A stretch of DNA of 64,000 nt from Mycobacterium xenopi (GCF_009936235.1 NZ_AP022314.1:3410001-3474000); one strand, 5' to 3'; shown: positions 27,923-37,572, counted from the stretch's first letter. The notes: generated by a model from the letters alone, not told the origin. Program-made: numbers and translations.

Positions 27923-28606
27923 CTAGGGCAGCCGCCAATCGACCGGTTCGGCGCCCATCTTCTCCAGCAGCTCGTTGGCCCGGCTGAACGGCCGTGAACC
28001 GAAGAAACCTCGAGACGCCGACAGCGGCGAGGGATGCGCCGACTCGATCGCGACGCAGTCGCCGCCGGCCAAGATTGGCTTGAGCGTGGAGGCGTCACGG
28101 CCCCACAGAATCGCCACCAGCGGCTGCTTGCGATCCGCCAGGGCCCGAATTGCGTGCTCGGTGACCATCTCCCAGCCCTTGCCACGATGTGACGCCGGGT
28201 TTCCCGGTTGGACGGTGAGCACCCTGTTCAGCAGCATCACTCCGCGCTGAGCCCACGGGCTCAAGTCGCCGGACGACGGTGTGGGATAGCCCAGGTCGTC
28301 GACGTATTCGGCGAAAATGTTCTCCAGGCTGCGCGGCAGCGGCTGCACACCGGGGGCCACCGAAAAGCTGAGCCCCACCGCATGTCCGGGAGTCGGGTAC
28401 GGATCCTGTCCGACGATCAGCACCCGCACCTGTTCGAATGGAAATGTGAAGGCTCGCAACACATTCGGTCCGGACGGCAGGTAGCGGCGCCCAGCGGCCA
28501 GCTCGGCTCGCAGGAATCGCCCCATCGCGGCGACCTGTTCGGCCACCGGCACCAGCGCGCGGGCCCAGCCGTCCTCGACTAATTCGTGCAGCGGTCGCGC
28601 GGTCAC
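27923..28606 (-). CDS. ung: Uracil-DNA glycosylase, family 1
   Basis: Excises uracil from DNA. 227 residues with the water-activating motif GQDPYPTPGHAVGLSFS, the uracil-specificity strand VMLLNRVLTVQ, and the Leu-intercalation loop HPSPLSASRGFFGSRPFS. The GTG start overlaps the upstream DUF1330 stop as GTGA, so it is in one transcript with that gene and thiL. Confidence 0.97.
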   Translation of the reverse strand: MTARPLHELVEDGWARALVPVAEQVAAMGRFLRAELAAGRRYLPSGPNVLRAFTFPFEQVRVLIVGQDPYPTPGHAVGLSFSVAPGVQPLPRSLENIFAEYVDDLGYPTPSSGDLSPWAQRGVMLLNRVLTVQPGNPASHRGKGWEMVTEHAIRALADRKQPLVAILWGRDASTLKPILAGGDCVAIESAHPSPLSASRGFFGSRPFSRANELLEKMGAEPVDWRLP

Positions 28607-28893
28607 GGCAGTCCCTGCGCCAGCAGCACCACGGTATCTGCGCCCGCCCGACGGTCCTGCGAAATGCGTTGGTATTCAGGCGATTCGGCCCAACTCCAGA
28701 AGGCCGCCTCGTCGGGAAACGACATCAGCACCACCTTTTCGCGGTCCCACTGGCCTTCGACGACTTGCGGAGCTTCGTCGGCGGCCAGCAGTGTTCCGGC
28801 GTAGCGCGAGAAGACCTCCATGAACTTCGCCTGGTAACGGTCGTAGGCGGTGCGGTCGGTGAATCTGAGCTGAGCGATCGCATACACGGTCAC
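28603..28893 (-). CDS. DUF1330 protein (dimeric alpha/beta barrel)
   Basis: 96 residues typical of DUF1330: YAIAQLRFTDRTAYDRYQ at the N-terminus and VEGQWDREKVVLMSFPDEAAFWSW in the middle. These small proteins have a ferredoxin-like fold; no catalytic function is established. It sits 9 bases after thiL and overlaps ung by four bases. I do not recall this gene between ung and thiL in M. tuberculosis, so it may be lineage-specific. Confidence 0.85.
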   Translation of the reverse strand: MTVYAIAQLRFTDRTAYDRYQAKFMEVFSRYAGTLLAADEAPQVVEGQWDREKVVLMSFPDEAAFWSWAESPEYQRISQDRRAGADTVVLLAQGLP

Positions 28894-28902
28894 GGCGCTA
28901 CC

Positions 28903-29868
28903 TTAACGACTGTTGAATGCTTGCCAGCCCGCGTATCCGCGCCACTCCACCCCGTCGACGAGCACCCGGGCGGGACCGTCCAGCACCCGGCCGATGACCC
29001 GCCAGCCCGCCGGGACGCCCCCGGCGAAAGCCGCAACCAACGCATGGTCCTCTCCCCCGCTGAGCACCCACGACCACGGGTCGACGCCCACCGCGTCGGC
29101 GGCCGCGGTCAGCGCCCGATGATCGGCGGCCAGCGCTGCGGTGGACACGTCGATCCCTACCCCGGACGCCTTGGCGACATGGCCCAGATCGGCCACCAGC
29201 CCGTCGGACACGTCGATCATCGCTTGCGCGCCGGCCCTGGCGGCCGCCCGGCCCTGCCCGTAGGGCGGGCGCGGCACCAGATGGCGCCGCCGCAACTCGT
29301 TGAAGCCCTCAATTCCGCTGCGCCACAAGGAATATCCGGCAGCTGAATATCCCAACTCGCCGGCGACGGCGATCACCGAGCCCGGGCGGGCTCCTGCTCG
29401 CAGCACCGGCGCACCCCCGGCCAGATCGCCCAGCACCGTCACCGCGACCACCCACTGCGGGCAGTTGACCAGGTCGCCGCCGACGATGCCGGCCCCGATC
29501 TGTCCCGCCTCGTCCCACATGGCATCGGCGAACTCGCTGACACGTGCGGCGAGGGTTTCGGGCGGTGCGCCCAAGCCGACGACGAACGCGGTCGGCGCCG
29601 CGCCCATGGCCTCGATATCGGCCGCGTTTTGCGCGACGGCCTTGCGGCCGACATCCTCCGGCGTCGACCAATCCAGCCGAAAATGCCGGCCCTGCACGAG
29701 CATGTCGGTCGAGATCACTGTCCGGCCGTCGCCGGTGAGCACCACCGCCGCGTCATCACCGGGTCCGAGCGCGGTTGTGGGCGGTTGCCGGCGGCCTGCC
29801 AACAGCCGGTCGATCATGCCGAACTCGCCGAGCTGTCTGAGGGTGGGCCCAGGCTCGCCGCTGCTCAC
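28903..29868 (-). CDS. thiL: Thiamine-monophosphate kinase
   Basis: Makes thiamine diphosphate from the monophosphate with ATP; PurM-like fold. GPGDDAAVV and ISTDMLVQGRHFRLDW in the N-terminal domain, AMIDVSDGLVADLGHVA in the middle, and LSGGEDHALVAAF at the C-terminus. I choose the GTG at 29868 because GGGAGGAAG lies four bases before it and the 321-residue product aligns with homologues from that point; the frame extends 28 codons further without homology. Confidence 0.95.
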   Translation of the reverse strand: MSSGEPGPTLRQLGEFGMIDRLLAGRRQPPTTALGPGDDAAVVLTGDGRTVISTDMLVQGRHFRLDWSTPEDVGRKAVAQNAADIEAMGAAPTAFVVGLGAPPETLAARVSEFADAMWDEAGQIGAGIVGGDLVNCPQWVVAVTVLGDLAGGAPVLRAGARPGSVIAVAGELGYSAAGYSLWRSGIEGFNELRRRHLVPRPPYGQGRAAARAGAQAMIDVSDGLVADLGHVAKASGVGIDVSTAALAADHRALTAAADAVGVDPWSWVLSGGEDHALVAAFAGGVPAGWRVIGRVLDGPARVLVDGVEWRGYAGWQAFNSR

Positions 29869-29998
29869 GTCGCTTCCTCCCGGCCCGTTGATCCCCGATG
29901 AATACCGGTCGACCTGCGGTAAGTTTGGTCCGCCGACTTCGGCGGCGGACACGTGGAGTGTAAGCAGGTGATGGGACCGCCCCGAAAACTACGACGCG

Positions 29999-30574
29999 AT
30001 GGACGCGCAATCGAAAAGTGAGCAGCTGGCCGGTTCGGACGGGCCGCCACGGGCATTGCTGATCGCAGCACTGCTGCTGACCGTCGTCGTCATCGGGATC
30101 ATGTTGGCCATCGCGGCCACTCGCCACCCGCCGCAGCAACCGGTCGCGATCCCGGCCGTTCCCGCCCCGCAGGCCGACGATCCGGCCTGCCGGGCGTTGC
30201 TGCAGGCGCTGCCGCAGCGGCTCGGCGACTACCAGCGTGCCCCGGCAGCGCGGCCCGTGCCGCCCGGGGCTGCGGCCTGGCGTGCCCGCGGCACCGCCGA
30301 GCCGGTGGTACTGCGGTGCGGTCTCACCCGGCCGCCAGACTTCGTGGTGGGCTCGCCGATTCAGGTGGTCGACCGAGTGCAGTGGTTTCAGGAGATGGAC
30401 ACCCAGGCCGGCGGCCAAGCGGGCCGCAGCACGTGGTACACGGTCGACCGGCCGGTGTATGTGGCGCTCACACTGCCGCCGGGGTCGGGGAGCACGCCGA
30501 TTCAGGAAATATCCGAGGTGATCGACCGCAGCATCGCTGCGGTACCGATAGCGCCGGCACCGCCGACGGGCTAG
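29999..30574 (+). CDS. DUF3515 membrane-anchored protein
   Basis: 191 residues: a short cytosolic N-terminus, one membrane segment (about 20-40) and an extracytoplasmic domain with two cysteines (DDPACRALL and VLRCGLTRP) that may pair. It contains the family pattern RSTWYTVDRPVYVALTLP. It matches M. tuberculosis Rv2980 in place and length. Function unknown; position next to ddlA suggests an envelope role only by proximity. Convergent with ddlA, 18 bases apart. Confidence 0.85.
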   Translation: MDAQSKSEQLAGSDGPPRALLIAALLLTVVVIGIMLAIAATRHPPQQPVAIPAVPAPQADDPACRALLQALPQRLGDYQRAPAARPVPPGAAAWRARGTAEPVVLRCGLTRPPDFVVGSPIQVVDRVQWFQEMDTQAGGQAGRSTWYTVDRPVYVALTLPPGSGSTPIQEISEVIDRSIAAVPIAPAPPTG

Positions 30575-30592
30575 CGCAGCGGTCGGGTGCCG

Positions 30593-31759
30593 CTAGCGCA
30601 GCCCGACACCACGGGCCAACGCGGTCTCGACCATGATCGCCAGCAACGCGGGGTAGTCGACCCCGCTGGCCGCCCACATCCGCGGAAACATCGAGATCGT
30701 GGTGAATCCGGGCATGGTGTTGACCTCGTTGATCAGCGGCCCGTCGTCGGTGAGGAAGAAATCGACCCGGGCCAGCCCTTCGCAGTCGATAGCCCGAAAC
30801 GCCCGGATCGCCAAATCACGTATCGCATCGCTGACGTCGTCGTCAATTTTGGCCGGCACGTCGAGCTCCGCAACGTCGTCGAGGTACTTGGTCGCGAAGT
30901 CGTAAAAGGGGTCATCGCGACCACGGACCCCGGCCAATCGAATCTCCCCGACGCTGCTGGCTTGGACTGTTCCGTCTGGGATTTCGAGCACACCGCACTC
31001 TAGTTCGCGGCCAACCACAGCGGCCTCCACAAGGACTTTGGGATCGTGCTGGCGGGCGTGGTCGATGGCCGCGGGCAGCTGGGCCCAGTCCGTCACCCGG
31101 CTGACACCGATCGACGAGCCGCCGCGCGCAGGTTTGACGAAAACCGGCAGTCCCAGGCGTTCCCGCTGCTCGGGCGTCAACGTCGGCTGCGACGACCGCA
31201 GCACCTCGTAGGCGCCGACCGGGAGCCCGTCAGCGGCCAGCAGCTTTTTGGTGAACTCCTTGTCCATTGCGGTCGCACTGGCCAGCACGCCGGCGCCCAC
31301 ATAGGGAACGCCGGCCAGTTCGAGCAAACCCTGAATGGTGCCGTCCTCGCCGTACGGGCCATGCAATACCGGAAACACCACGTCGACCGAGGCGAGCACC
31401 TCGCCGGCGCTCAGCTTCCCCTCGGTGTTGACCGACACCAGCTGGCCGCGCTGGCGCGGATCCTGCGCCAACGCCAGCGCGGTGCCCGATGCCGCGCTGA
31501 CCTCAGGCAACCGGCCATCGGTGATGGCCAGGGTTTCCGGGCGGGCGTCGGTGAGCACCCAGGAGCCATCACGCGTGATGCCTACCGGCACGACGTCGAA
31601 GCGTTGCCGGTCCAAGTGACGCAGAATGCTGCCCGCAGACATGCACGAAATCGCGTGTTCGTTGCTGCGTCCGCCGTAGACCACAGCGACGCGGGTACGG
31701 CCTTGGGATGTCGGCGATCCGGCGTCTCCGCTCGACGCGGGCCGGTGGCGAGCACTCAC
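30593..31759 (-). CDS. ddlA: D-alanine--D-alanine ligase
   Basis: An ATP-grasp ligase making the D-Ala-D-Ala end of peptidoglycan precursors; target of D-cycloserine. 388 residues, with VAVVYGGRSNEHAIS at the N-terminus, VFPVLHGPYGEDGTIQGLLE, the ATP-grasp LPVFVKPARGGSSIGVS, and metal ligands in ARVDFFLTDDGPLINEVNTMPG. Long N-terminal form as in mycobacteria. gpsA precedes it on the same strand with a 70-base gap. Confidence 0.97.
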   Translation of the reverse strand: MSARHRPASSGDAGSPTSQGRTRVAVVYGGRSNEHAISCMSAGSILRHLDRQRFDVVPVGITRDGSWVLTDARPETLAITDGRLPEVSAASGTALALAQDPRQRGQLVSVNTEGKLSAGEVLASVDVVFPVLHGPYGEDGTIQGLLELAGVPYVGAGVLASATAMDKEFTKKLLAADGLPVGAYEVLRSSQPTLTPEQRERLGLPVFVKPARGGSSIGVSRVTDWAQLPAAIDHARQHDPKVLVEAAVVGRELECGVLEIPDGTVQASSVGEIRLAGVRGRDDPFYDFATKYLDDVAELDVPAKIDDDVSDAIRDLAIRAFRAIDCEGLARVDFFLTDDGPLINEVNTMPGFTTISMFPRMWAASGVDYPALLAIMVETALARGVGLR

Positions 31760-31829
31760 AACCTCAAGAGGCTACCGCCATGGCGGCCTGGCACCCGGTA
31801 CGGCGGCCCTGACCTGGGCCGATGACGGG

Positions 31830-32849
31830 TCACTCCGGCTTAGTGCTGCGGCCCAGCAGCAAAACCACCGCTTCGTCGACGGATAGGCCCTTGTGGCAGA
31901 CGCGGTGCACGGCGTCGGTCAGTGGCATCTCCACGTCGTAGCTGGACGCCAGCGCCAGTACAGATTCGCACGACGTCACCCCTTCGACTACATGGCCGTC
32001 ACGCGCCTGCATGGCCGACTGCATTGTGCCGCCCCGGCCCAGGCACTCGCCGAAAGACCGGTTGCGCGACCGCCGTGAGGTGCAGGTGGCCACCAGGTCG
32101 CCCACCCCGGCCAGGCCGGCGAGCGTGGCACCCTTGGCTCCCAGTGCGATCCCGAGCCGCATGATCTCGGCAAGCCCCCGGGTGATGATCGCCGCGGCGG
32201 TGTTTTCGCCGAGCCCCGCACCGGCCGCCATCCCGCACGCCAACGCGATGACGTTCTTGCATGCGCCGCCAATCTCGGTGCCGATGACGTCGGCATTGGT
32301 GTACGGACGGAAGTAGCCGGTGTTCAGCGCGCGCTGCAATGCGACCGCCCGCCCGGAGTCGCTGCACGCCACGACGGTGGCGGCGGGCTGACGCTGAGCA
32401 ATCTCGCTGGCCAGGTTGGGGCCGGAAACCACCGCAACCTGGTCCGGATCGACGCCGGTCACCGCGACGATCACCTGGCTCATCCGCATCAGCGTGTTCA
32501 GTTCGATGCCCTTGGCGAGGCTGACCAGGGTGGCGCCCTCGGCAAACAAACCCGCCCACTGTTCGACGTTGGCCCGCATGGTCTGTGCCGGAACACCCAG
32601 CAGCACGGTCGACGCGCCGCTGAGCGCCTCGGCGGCATCGGCCGTGGCGCGGATCGCCGAGGGCAACTGGACGCCGGGCAGGTAGCCGGTGTTGCAGCGG
32701 GTGGCATTGATCTCCTCGGCGACCTCGCCACGGCGGGCCCACAACGTCACCGCAGTGCCGGCTTCGGCCAACACCTTGGCCAGCGCCGTGCCCCACGCAC
32801 CGGCGCCCATCACCGCAACCGCACCGTCCACGCCAGCCACCGATACCAA
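31830..32849 (-). CDS. gpsA: Glycerol-3-phosphate dehydrogenase [NAD(P)+]
   Basis: Makes sn-glycerol-3-phosphate from DHAP for phospholipids. 339 residues: dinucleotide motif VMGAGAWGTALAKVLAEAG, NINATRCNTGYLPG-type substrate segment, VSGPNLASEIA, the catalytic Lys in TEIGGACKNVIALACGMAAG, and TCTSRRSRNRSFGECLG. This corresponds to the gpdA2 copy of M. tuberculosis (Rv2982c). Divergent from fbiD. Confidence 0.96.
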   Translation of the reverse strand: MVSVAGVDGAVAVMGAGAWGTALAKVLAEAGTAVTLWARRGEVAEEINATRCNTGYLPGVQLPSAIRATADAAEALSGASTVLLGVPAQTMRANVEQWAGLFAEGATLVSLAKGIELNTLMRMSQVIVAVTGVDPDQVAVVSGPNLASEIAQRQPAATVVACSDSGRAVALQRALNTGYFRPYTNADVIGTEIGGACKNVIALACGMAAGAGLGENTAAAIITRGLAEIMRLGIALGAKGATLAGLAGVGDLVATCTSRRSRNRSFGECLGRGGTMQSAMQARDGHVVEGVTSCESVLALASSYDVEMPLTDAVHRVCHKGLSVDEAVVLLLGRSTKPE

Positions 32850-32938
32850 CTCCCAATGCCGTGTGTCTGCTGCATCCGCAGGCGCCCACCCTAGCCCGGC
32901 GGAGGCGCAGCCCGTATCCGCGCTGGCAGGATGAGCGC

Positions 32939-33589
32939 ATGAGCGGCACCCGGGCCGACGGTCACGGTGACGTTGGCCTGATCGTGGCCGTCAAGCGGCT
33001 GACCGTCGCCAAGACGCGGCTGGCGCCGATCTTTTCGGCCCGAACCCGCGAGGCGGTGGTGCTGGCCATGCTCGTCGACACCCTGACCGCGGCTGCAGCG
33101 GTTGACTCGTTGCGCTCGATCACCGTGATCACGCCCGACGACGCTGCCCGCGCCGCCGCAGCCGAGCTGGGAGCCGAGGTGCTCGCCGATCCGACGCCCG
33201 AGGGCCACCCCGATTCACTGAACAACGCGATCACCGTCGCGGAACGTCTGGTGGCCGAATCGGTGCCGAATCTTGTTGTGCTGCAAGGCGATTTGCCCGC
33301 ATTGCAGCCGCAGGAGCTGTCTGACGCGATCGCAGCGGCGCGCAACCACCCGCGAAGCTTTGTCGCCGACCGGCTCGGCACCGGCACCGCGGCCCTGTGC
33401 GCGTTCGGAACCGAGCTGCAGCCACAATTCGGGCCGGATTCCTCAGCGCGGCACCGCCGTTCGGGTGCGGTGGAGCTCACGGGTGCGTGGCCGGGTTTGC
33501 GCTGCGATATCGACACGCCCGACGACCTGGCGGTGGCCCGACGCCTGGGAGTCGGTCCCGCCACCGCACGAGCCTTAGCCGGCCATTAG
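32939..33589 (+). CDS. fbiD: FbiD (CofC), phosphoenolpyruvate guanylyltransferase of F420 synthesis
   Basis: Makes the guanylylated phosphoenolpyruvate intermediate used by FbiA for dehydro-F420-0. 216 residues from MSGTRADG; the longer frame adds Pro/Arg-rich sequence. A nucleotidyltransferase fold is indicated by LIVAVKRLTVAKTRLAPIF, VITPDDAARA, VLQGDLPALQPQEL and CDIDTPDDLAVA. It resembles M. tuberculosis Rv2983. A possible user of F420, the protein at 40663, lies in the same window. Confidence 0.93.
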   Translation: MSGTRADGHGDVGLIVAVKRLTVAKTRLAPIFSARTREAVVLAMLVDTLTAAAAVDSLRSITVITPDDAARAAAAELGAEVLADPTPEGHPDSLNNAITVAERLVAESVPNLVVLQGDLPALQPQELSDAIAAARNHPRSFVADRLGTGTAALCAFGTELQPQFGPDSSARHRRSGAVELTGAWPGLRCDIDTPDDLAVARRLGVGPATARALAGH

Positions 33590-33702
33590 CCCGGCCCGGT
33601 GTCCGGGCGAGACACAATGCGGCCCCGGACCGATAACAATGGAGTGAACAGCACGCCAACGGTGAACGGATGGCCGCCGCAGTGTGGCAGCACCAGCGGG
33701 TA

Positions 33703-35886
33703 ATGCGCAATGATCGAAAAATGACCGAAATCGAAGCCGAGGTGCGCCCTGACGAGAGCGTGTGGCATCCGGGTGACTCGGCCCCGGCGGCTCCGCCCGC
33801 TGCAACCACAGCCGTCATCGAGGCAGAGCTTCCCGAGGACCGCTATCTGAACCGGGAGCTGAGCTGGCTGGACTTTAACGCGCGGGTGCTGGCGCTGGCC
33901 GCCGACACCTCGCTGCCGTTGTTGGAGCGCGCCAAGTTCCTCGCGATTTTCGCCTCCAATCTCGACGAGTTCTATATGGTGCGCGTCGCCGGGCTCAAAC
34001 GCCGCGACGAGATGGGGTTGTCGGTGCGCTCGGCCGATGGTCTGACCCCGCGCGAGCAACTGCGCCGCATCGGCGAGCAGACCCAGCAGATTGCGACCAG
34101 GCACGCGCGCGTGTTCCTCGATTCGGTGCGCCCCGCGCTCGCCGAGGAAGGCATCCACGTTGTCACCTGGGCCGACCTCGACGAGGCTGAACGTGATCAG
34201 CTCTCGACCTACTTTCACGAGCAGGTCTTTCCGGTTTTGACGCCGCTGGCCGTCGATCCGGCCCACCCCTTCCCGTTCGTCAGCGGCCTGAGCCTGAACC
34301 TGGCCGTCACGGTGAAGCGCCCCGAGGACGGCGGAACGCATTTCGCGCGGGTCAAGGTGCCCAACAACGTCGATCGTTTCGTCGAACTGGCCGGGCGTGC
34401 GGGCCCGGACGGAAAGGCGGTCGTGCGGTTCTTGCCGATGGAGGAGTTGATCGCGGCCTTCCTGCCGGTCCTGTTCCCGGGTTTGGAGATCGTCGAGCAT
34501 CACGTGTTCCGCATCACCCGCAACGCCGACTTCGAGGTGGAAGAAGACCGCGACGAGGACTTGCTGCAAGCGCTGGAGCGGGAATTGGCGCGCCGGCGGT
34601 TCGGATCGCCGGTGCGACTTGAGGTCTCCGACGACATGACCGAAAGCATGCTGGAGCTGCTGCTGCGCGAGCTCGACGTGCATCCCGGCGACGTCATCGA
34701 AGTGCCTGGCCTGCTTGACCTGTCGTCGCTCTGGCAGATCTACGACCTTGACCGGCCGACCCTGAAGGATCCCCCGTTCGTGCCGGCTACACCGCCGGCG
34801 TTCGCCGAGCGGGAAACGCCGAAAAGCATTTTCGCGACGCTGCGCGAAGGCGACGTGCTGGTCCATCACCCGTATGACTCGTTTTCCACCAGCGTGCAGC
34901 GATTCATCGAGCAGGCAGCCGCCGACCCCAACGTGCTGGCGATCAAGCAAACGTTGTACCGCACGTCCGGTGATTCGCCCATCGTGCACGCGCTGATCGA
35001 GGCCGCCGAAGCCGGAAAGCAGGTGGTGGCGCTGGTCGAAATCAAGGCGCGCTTCGACGAGCAGGCGAATATCCGGTGGGCGCGCACCCTCGAACAGGCT
35101 GGCGTGCATGTGGTTTACGGGCTCGTCGGGCTGAAGACCCACTGCAAGACCGCGCTGGTGGTGCGGCGCGAAGGCTCGGCCATCCGCCGCTACTGCCATG
35201 TCGGCACCGGCAACTACAACAGCAAGACGGCGCGGCTCTACGAGGACATCGGCCTTTTGACCGCCGCTCCCGATATCGGTGCCGACCTGACCGACTTGTT
35301 CAACTCGCTCACCGGCTATTCGCGCAAGGTGTCCTACCGCAATCTGCTGGTGGCCCCGCACGGCATCCGCACGGGCATCATCGAACGAGTCGAGCGCGAG
35401 GTCGCCGCTCACCGCGAAACGGGCAACGGGCGGATCCGGCTCAAACTCAACGCGCTCGTCGACGAACAGGTCATCGATGCGCTCTATCGCGCGTCGCAGG
35501 CGGGCGTGCGGGTCGAGGTGGTGGTCCGCGGCATCTGCGCATTGCGTCCGGGTGCCAAGGGCTACTCCGAAAACATCGTCGCTCGCTCCATTCTGGGGCG
35601 TTTCCTGGAGCACTCCCGGATCATCCACTTTCGCGCCATCGACGAGTTCTGGATCGGTAGTGCCGACATGATGCATCGCAATCTTGACCGCCGAGTCGAG
35701 GTGATGGCGCAAGTCAAGGATCCGCGGCTGACCGCGCAACTGAATGACGTGTTCGAATCCGCGCTGGATCCGGCCACTCGCTGCTGGGAACTGGGGCCCG
35801 ACGGCCAGTGGACGGCGTCGCCGAAGGATGGGCGCCAGGTGCGCGACCACCAGGTATCGCTCATGGAGCGGCACCGCAGCCCCTGA
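33703..35886 (+). CDS. ppk: Polyphosphate kinase 1
   Basis: Reversibly makes polyphosphate from ATP. PPK1 N domain starts RYLNRELSWLDFNARVLALA and FASNLDEFYMVRVAGLKRRD; head domain follows; the PLD-like C1/C2 domains have the autophosphorylated His region VGLKTHCKTALVVRREG, HVGTGNYNSKTARLYED, and EFWIGSADMMHRNLDRRVE. I start at MRNDRKMTEIE, which aligns with M. tuberculosis Ppk1; an ATG at 33670 would add 11 residues. 727 residues. Confidence 0.96.
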   Translation: MRNDRKMTEIEAEVRPDESVWHPGDSAPAAPPAATTAVIEAELPEDRYLNRELSWLDFNARVLALAADTSLPLLERAKFLAIFASNLDEFYMVRVAGLKRRDEMGLSVRSADGLTPREQLRRIGEQTQQIATRHARVFLDSVRPALAEEGIHVVTWADLDEAERDQLSTYFHEQVFPVLTPLAVDPAHPFPFVSGLSLNLAVTVKRPEDGGTHFARVKVPNNVDRFVELAGRAGPDGKAVVRFLPMEELIAAFLPVLFPGLEIVEHHVFRITRNADFEVEEDRDEDLLQALERELARRRFGSPVRLEVSDDMTESMLELLLRELDVHPGDVIEVPGLLDLSSLWQIYDLDRPTLKDPPFVPATPPAFAERETPKSIFATLREGDVLVHHPYDSFSTSVQRFIEQAAADPNVLAIKQTLYRTSGDSPIVHALIEAAEAGKQVVALVEIKARFDEQANIRWARTLEQAGVHVVYGLVGLKTHCKTALVVRREGSAIRRYCHVGTGNYNSKTARLYEDIGLLTAAPDIGADLTDLFNSLTGYSRKVSYRNLLVAPHGIRTGIIERVEREVAAHRETGNGRIRLKLNALVDEQVIDALYRASQAGVRVEVVVRGICALRPGAKGYSENIVARSILGRFLEHSRIIHFRAIDEFWIGSADMMHRNLDRRVEVMAQVKDPRLTAQLNDVFESALDPATRCWELGPDGQWTASPKDGRQVRDHQVSLMERHRSP

Positions 35887-35962
35887 CCTACCGCATCAAT
35901 CATGACCGCCAGACCGCATATACATGGTTACGAGCGGCCCGAATTAGCCTGCAGGAGTTGAG

Positions 35963-36901
35963 GTGTCGACACGGACCTCGGTGGATGGGCAACGCCCGGC
36001 GGGTAAAGCCGTGCCCGCCGCCGGTGCGGTGCTGTGGCGGCCTCGCCGCGGTGAGGACGGAGTCGAAATCGCGCTCATCCACCGTCCGCGTTACGACGAC
36101 TGGTCGCTGCCTAAGGGAAAGGTCGATGCCGGTGAGACCGAACCGGTGACGGCGGTGCGCGAAGTGTTCGAAGAGACCGGTCACCGAGCGCATCTGGGTC
36201 GGCGGATCGCCGCGGTGAGCTACCCGATCGAGCAAGGTGTGAAAAAGGTGCGCTACTGGGCGGCGCGCAGCACGGGCGGCGAATTCACCCCCAACCACGA
36301 AGTCGACCAATTGGTCTGGCTGCCGGTACCGGCCGCGATGAAGAAGGTCGCCTACGCACAGGATCGAAAGGTTCTGCGCAGATTCGCCAAACACCCCGCA
36401 GACACCCAGACCGTGCTGATCGTCCGGCACGGTACTGCCGGCAGCCGGTCGCGCTTCTCGGGAGACGACGCCAAGCGGCCCCTGGACAAGAAGGGCCGTG
36501 CGCAGGCCGAGGCACTCGTCGCGCAGCTATTGGCGTTCGGCGCCACTGATGTATACGCCGCGGATAGGTTGCGCTGCCATCAGACCGTTGAACCGCTTGC
36601 CGAGGAATTGGGTGTGGTCATCGGCAACGAACCGCTGCTGACCGAGGAGGCTTACGCGGAAAACCCCAAGCGTGCCCGGCGCCGGGTTCTGGAAATCGCC
36701 GCGCGCGGGCATACACCGGTGATCTGCACCCAGGGCAAGGTGATTCCCGACCTGATCGCGTGGTGGTGCGCTCGCGACGGTGTGCGGCCGGATAAATCAC
36801 GCAACCGTAAAGGCAGTACCTGGGTGCTGTCACTGGCCGATGGCCGGCTGATCGCGGCCGACCACATCGGCAGCGCTTTGGCGGTCAACGCCGTGACGTA
36901 A
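35963..36901 (+). CDS. mutT1: MutT1, Nudix plus histidine-phosphatase two-domain hydrolase
   Basis: Sanitises 8-oxo-dGTP and related nucleotides. Residues 1-140 are Nudix with the box GKVDAGETEPVTAVREVFEE followed by TG; residues 150-312 are a phosphoglycerate-mutase-like domain with VLIVRHGTAG and the later CTQGKVIPDL. This two-domain form is typical of mycobacterial MutT1 (Rv2985). The start is a GTG at 35963. A strong stem-loop follows the stop. Confidence 0.95.
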   Translation: MSTRTSVDGQRPAGKAVPAAGAVLWRPRRGEDGVEIALIHRPRYDDWSLPKGKVDAGETEPVTAVREVFEETGHRAHLGRRIAAVSYPIEQGVKKVRYWAARSTGGEFTPNHEVDQLVWLPVPAAMKKVAYAQDRKVLRRFAKHPADTQTVLIVRHGTAGSRSRFSGDDAKRPLDKKGRAQAEALVAQLLAFGATDVYAADRLRCHQTVEPLAEELGVVIGNEPLLTEEAYAENPKRARRRVLEIAARGHTPVICTQGKVIPDLIAWWCARDGVRPDKSRNRKGSTWVLSLADGRLIAADHIGSALAVNAVT

Positions 36902-36903
36902 AG

Positions 36904-36944
36904 GCAAACACCCTCCGGGATAAAGCCGCCCGAAGGGTGTTTGC
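36904..36944. terminator. Strong stem-loop between mutT1 and hupB
   Basis: GCAAACACCCT pairs with AGGGTGTTTGC, and after one mismatch CGGG pairs with CCCG, closing a 9-base loop. It starts two bases after the mutT1 stop and lies before the convergent hupB end, so it probably terminates both genes. There is no U-tract, common in mycobacteria. Confidence 0.8.
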
Positions 36945-36963
36945 GTCTGGACCTGTTATCGGT

Positions 36964-37572
36964 TTACCGCCGGCCTCTTCTCGCAGTGGATTTCTTGGCC
37001 GGCGCCTTCTTGGCGGTCGACTTCTTGGCCGGCGCCTTGCGGGCAGTAGCCCTCGAGGCAGTCCGCTTAGCGGCCTTCCTGGCGGTCGACTTGGTCGCCT
37101 TCTTGGCCGCAGTCCGCTTCATCGCGGCCTTCTTCGCCGGCGCCTTCTTGGCCGCCGACTTCTTGGCAGGTGCCTTGGTTGCGGCCTTCTTGGCCGCTCT
37201 GGCAGCCTTTTTGGCCGGCGCCTTCTTCGCCGCCTTCCTGGCCCCGCCCGAGAGGACGCCGCGTTTGACGGCTGGACCTTCCGCCGGGAGACGCTGCGCT
37301 CCAGAGACAACCGCTTTGAATTGGGCCCCTGGACGGAACGCTGGCACCGACGTCGGCTTCACCCTTACCGTCTCCCCGGTGCGCGGATTGCGGGCCACAC
37401 GCGCTGCGCGGTGGCGCTGTTCGAAAACACCGAAGCCGGTAATAGTGACGCTGTCACCCTTGTGCACCGCGCGCACAATGGTGTCGACGACGTTCTCGAC
37501 GGCGGCCGTCGCCGATCGACGGTCTGTACCCATTTTCTCCGTGAGTACGTCGATGAGCTCTGCTTTGTTCAT
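36964..37572 (-). CDS. hupB: HU-type nucleoid protein with long basic tail (HupB)
   Basis: Residues 1-90 are the HU fold (MNKAELIDVLTEKMGTDRRS, with ARNPRTGETVRVKPTSVPAF for DNA binding). Residues 110-202 are a Lys/Ala tail of PAKK, AAKK and TARK repeats, as in mycobacterial HupB/Hlp. The start is set by GGAGGG five bases before the ATG and by homology. It compacts DNA and affects many promoters. The tail repeats vary in number among strains. Confidence 0.96.
   Translation of the reverse strand: MNKAELIDVLTEKMGTDRRSATAAVENVVDTIVRAVHKGDSVTITGFGVFEQRHRAARVARNPRTGETVRVKPTSVPAFRPGAQFKAVVSGAQRLPAEGPAVKRGVLSGGARKAAKKAPAKKAARAAKKAATKAPAKKSAAKKAPAKKAAMKRTAAKKATKSTARKAAKRTASRATARKAPAKKSTAKKAPAKKSTARRGRR

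Noticed and set aside
33586..35874. Long minus-strand open frame opposite ppk (762 codons)
   Set aside because: Antisense to a fully recognisable Ppk1; low-complexity His/Arg/Asp composition and no family motif. Common shadow in GC-rich DNA.
36964..37250. Tandem repeat array or CRISPR-like pattern
   Set aside because: The repeats are AAGAA/GCC codons of the HupB Lys/Ala tail; there are no spacers.
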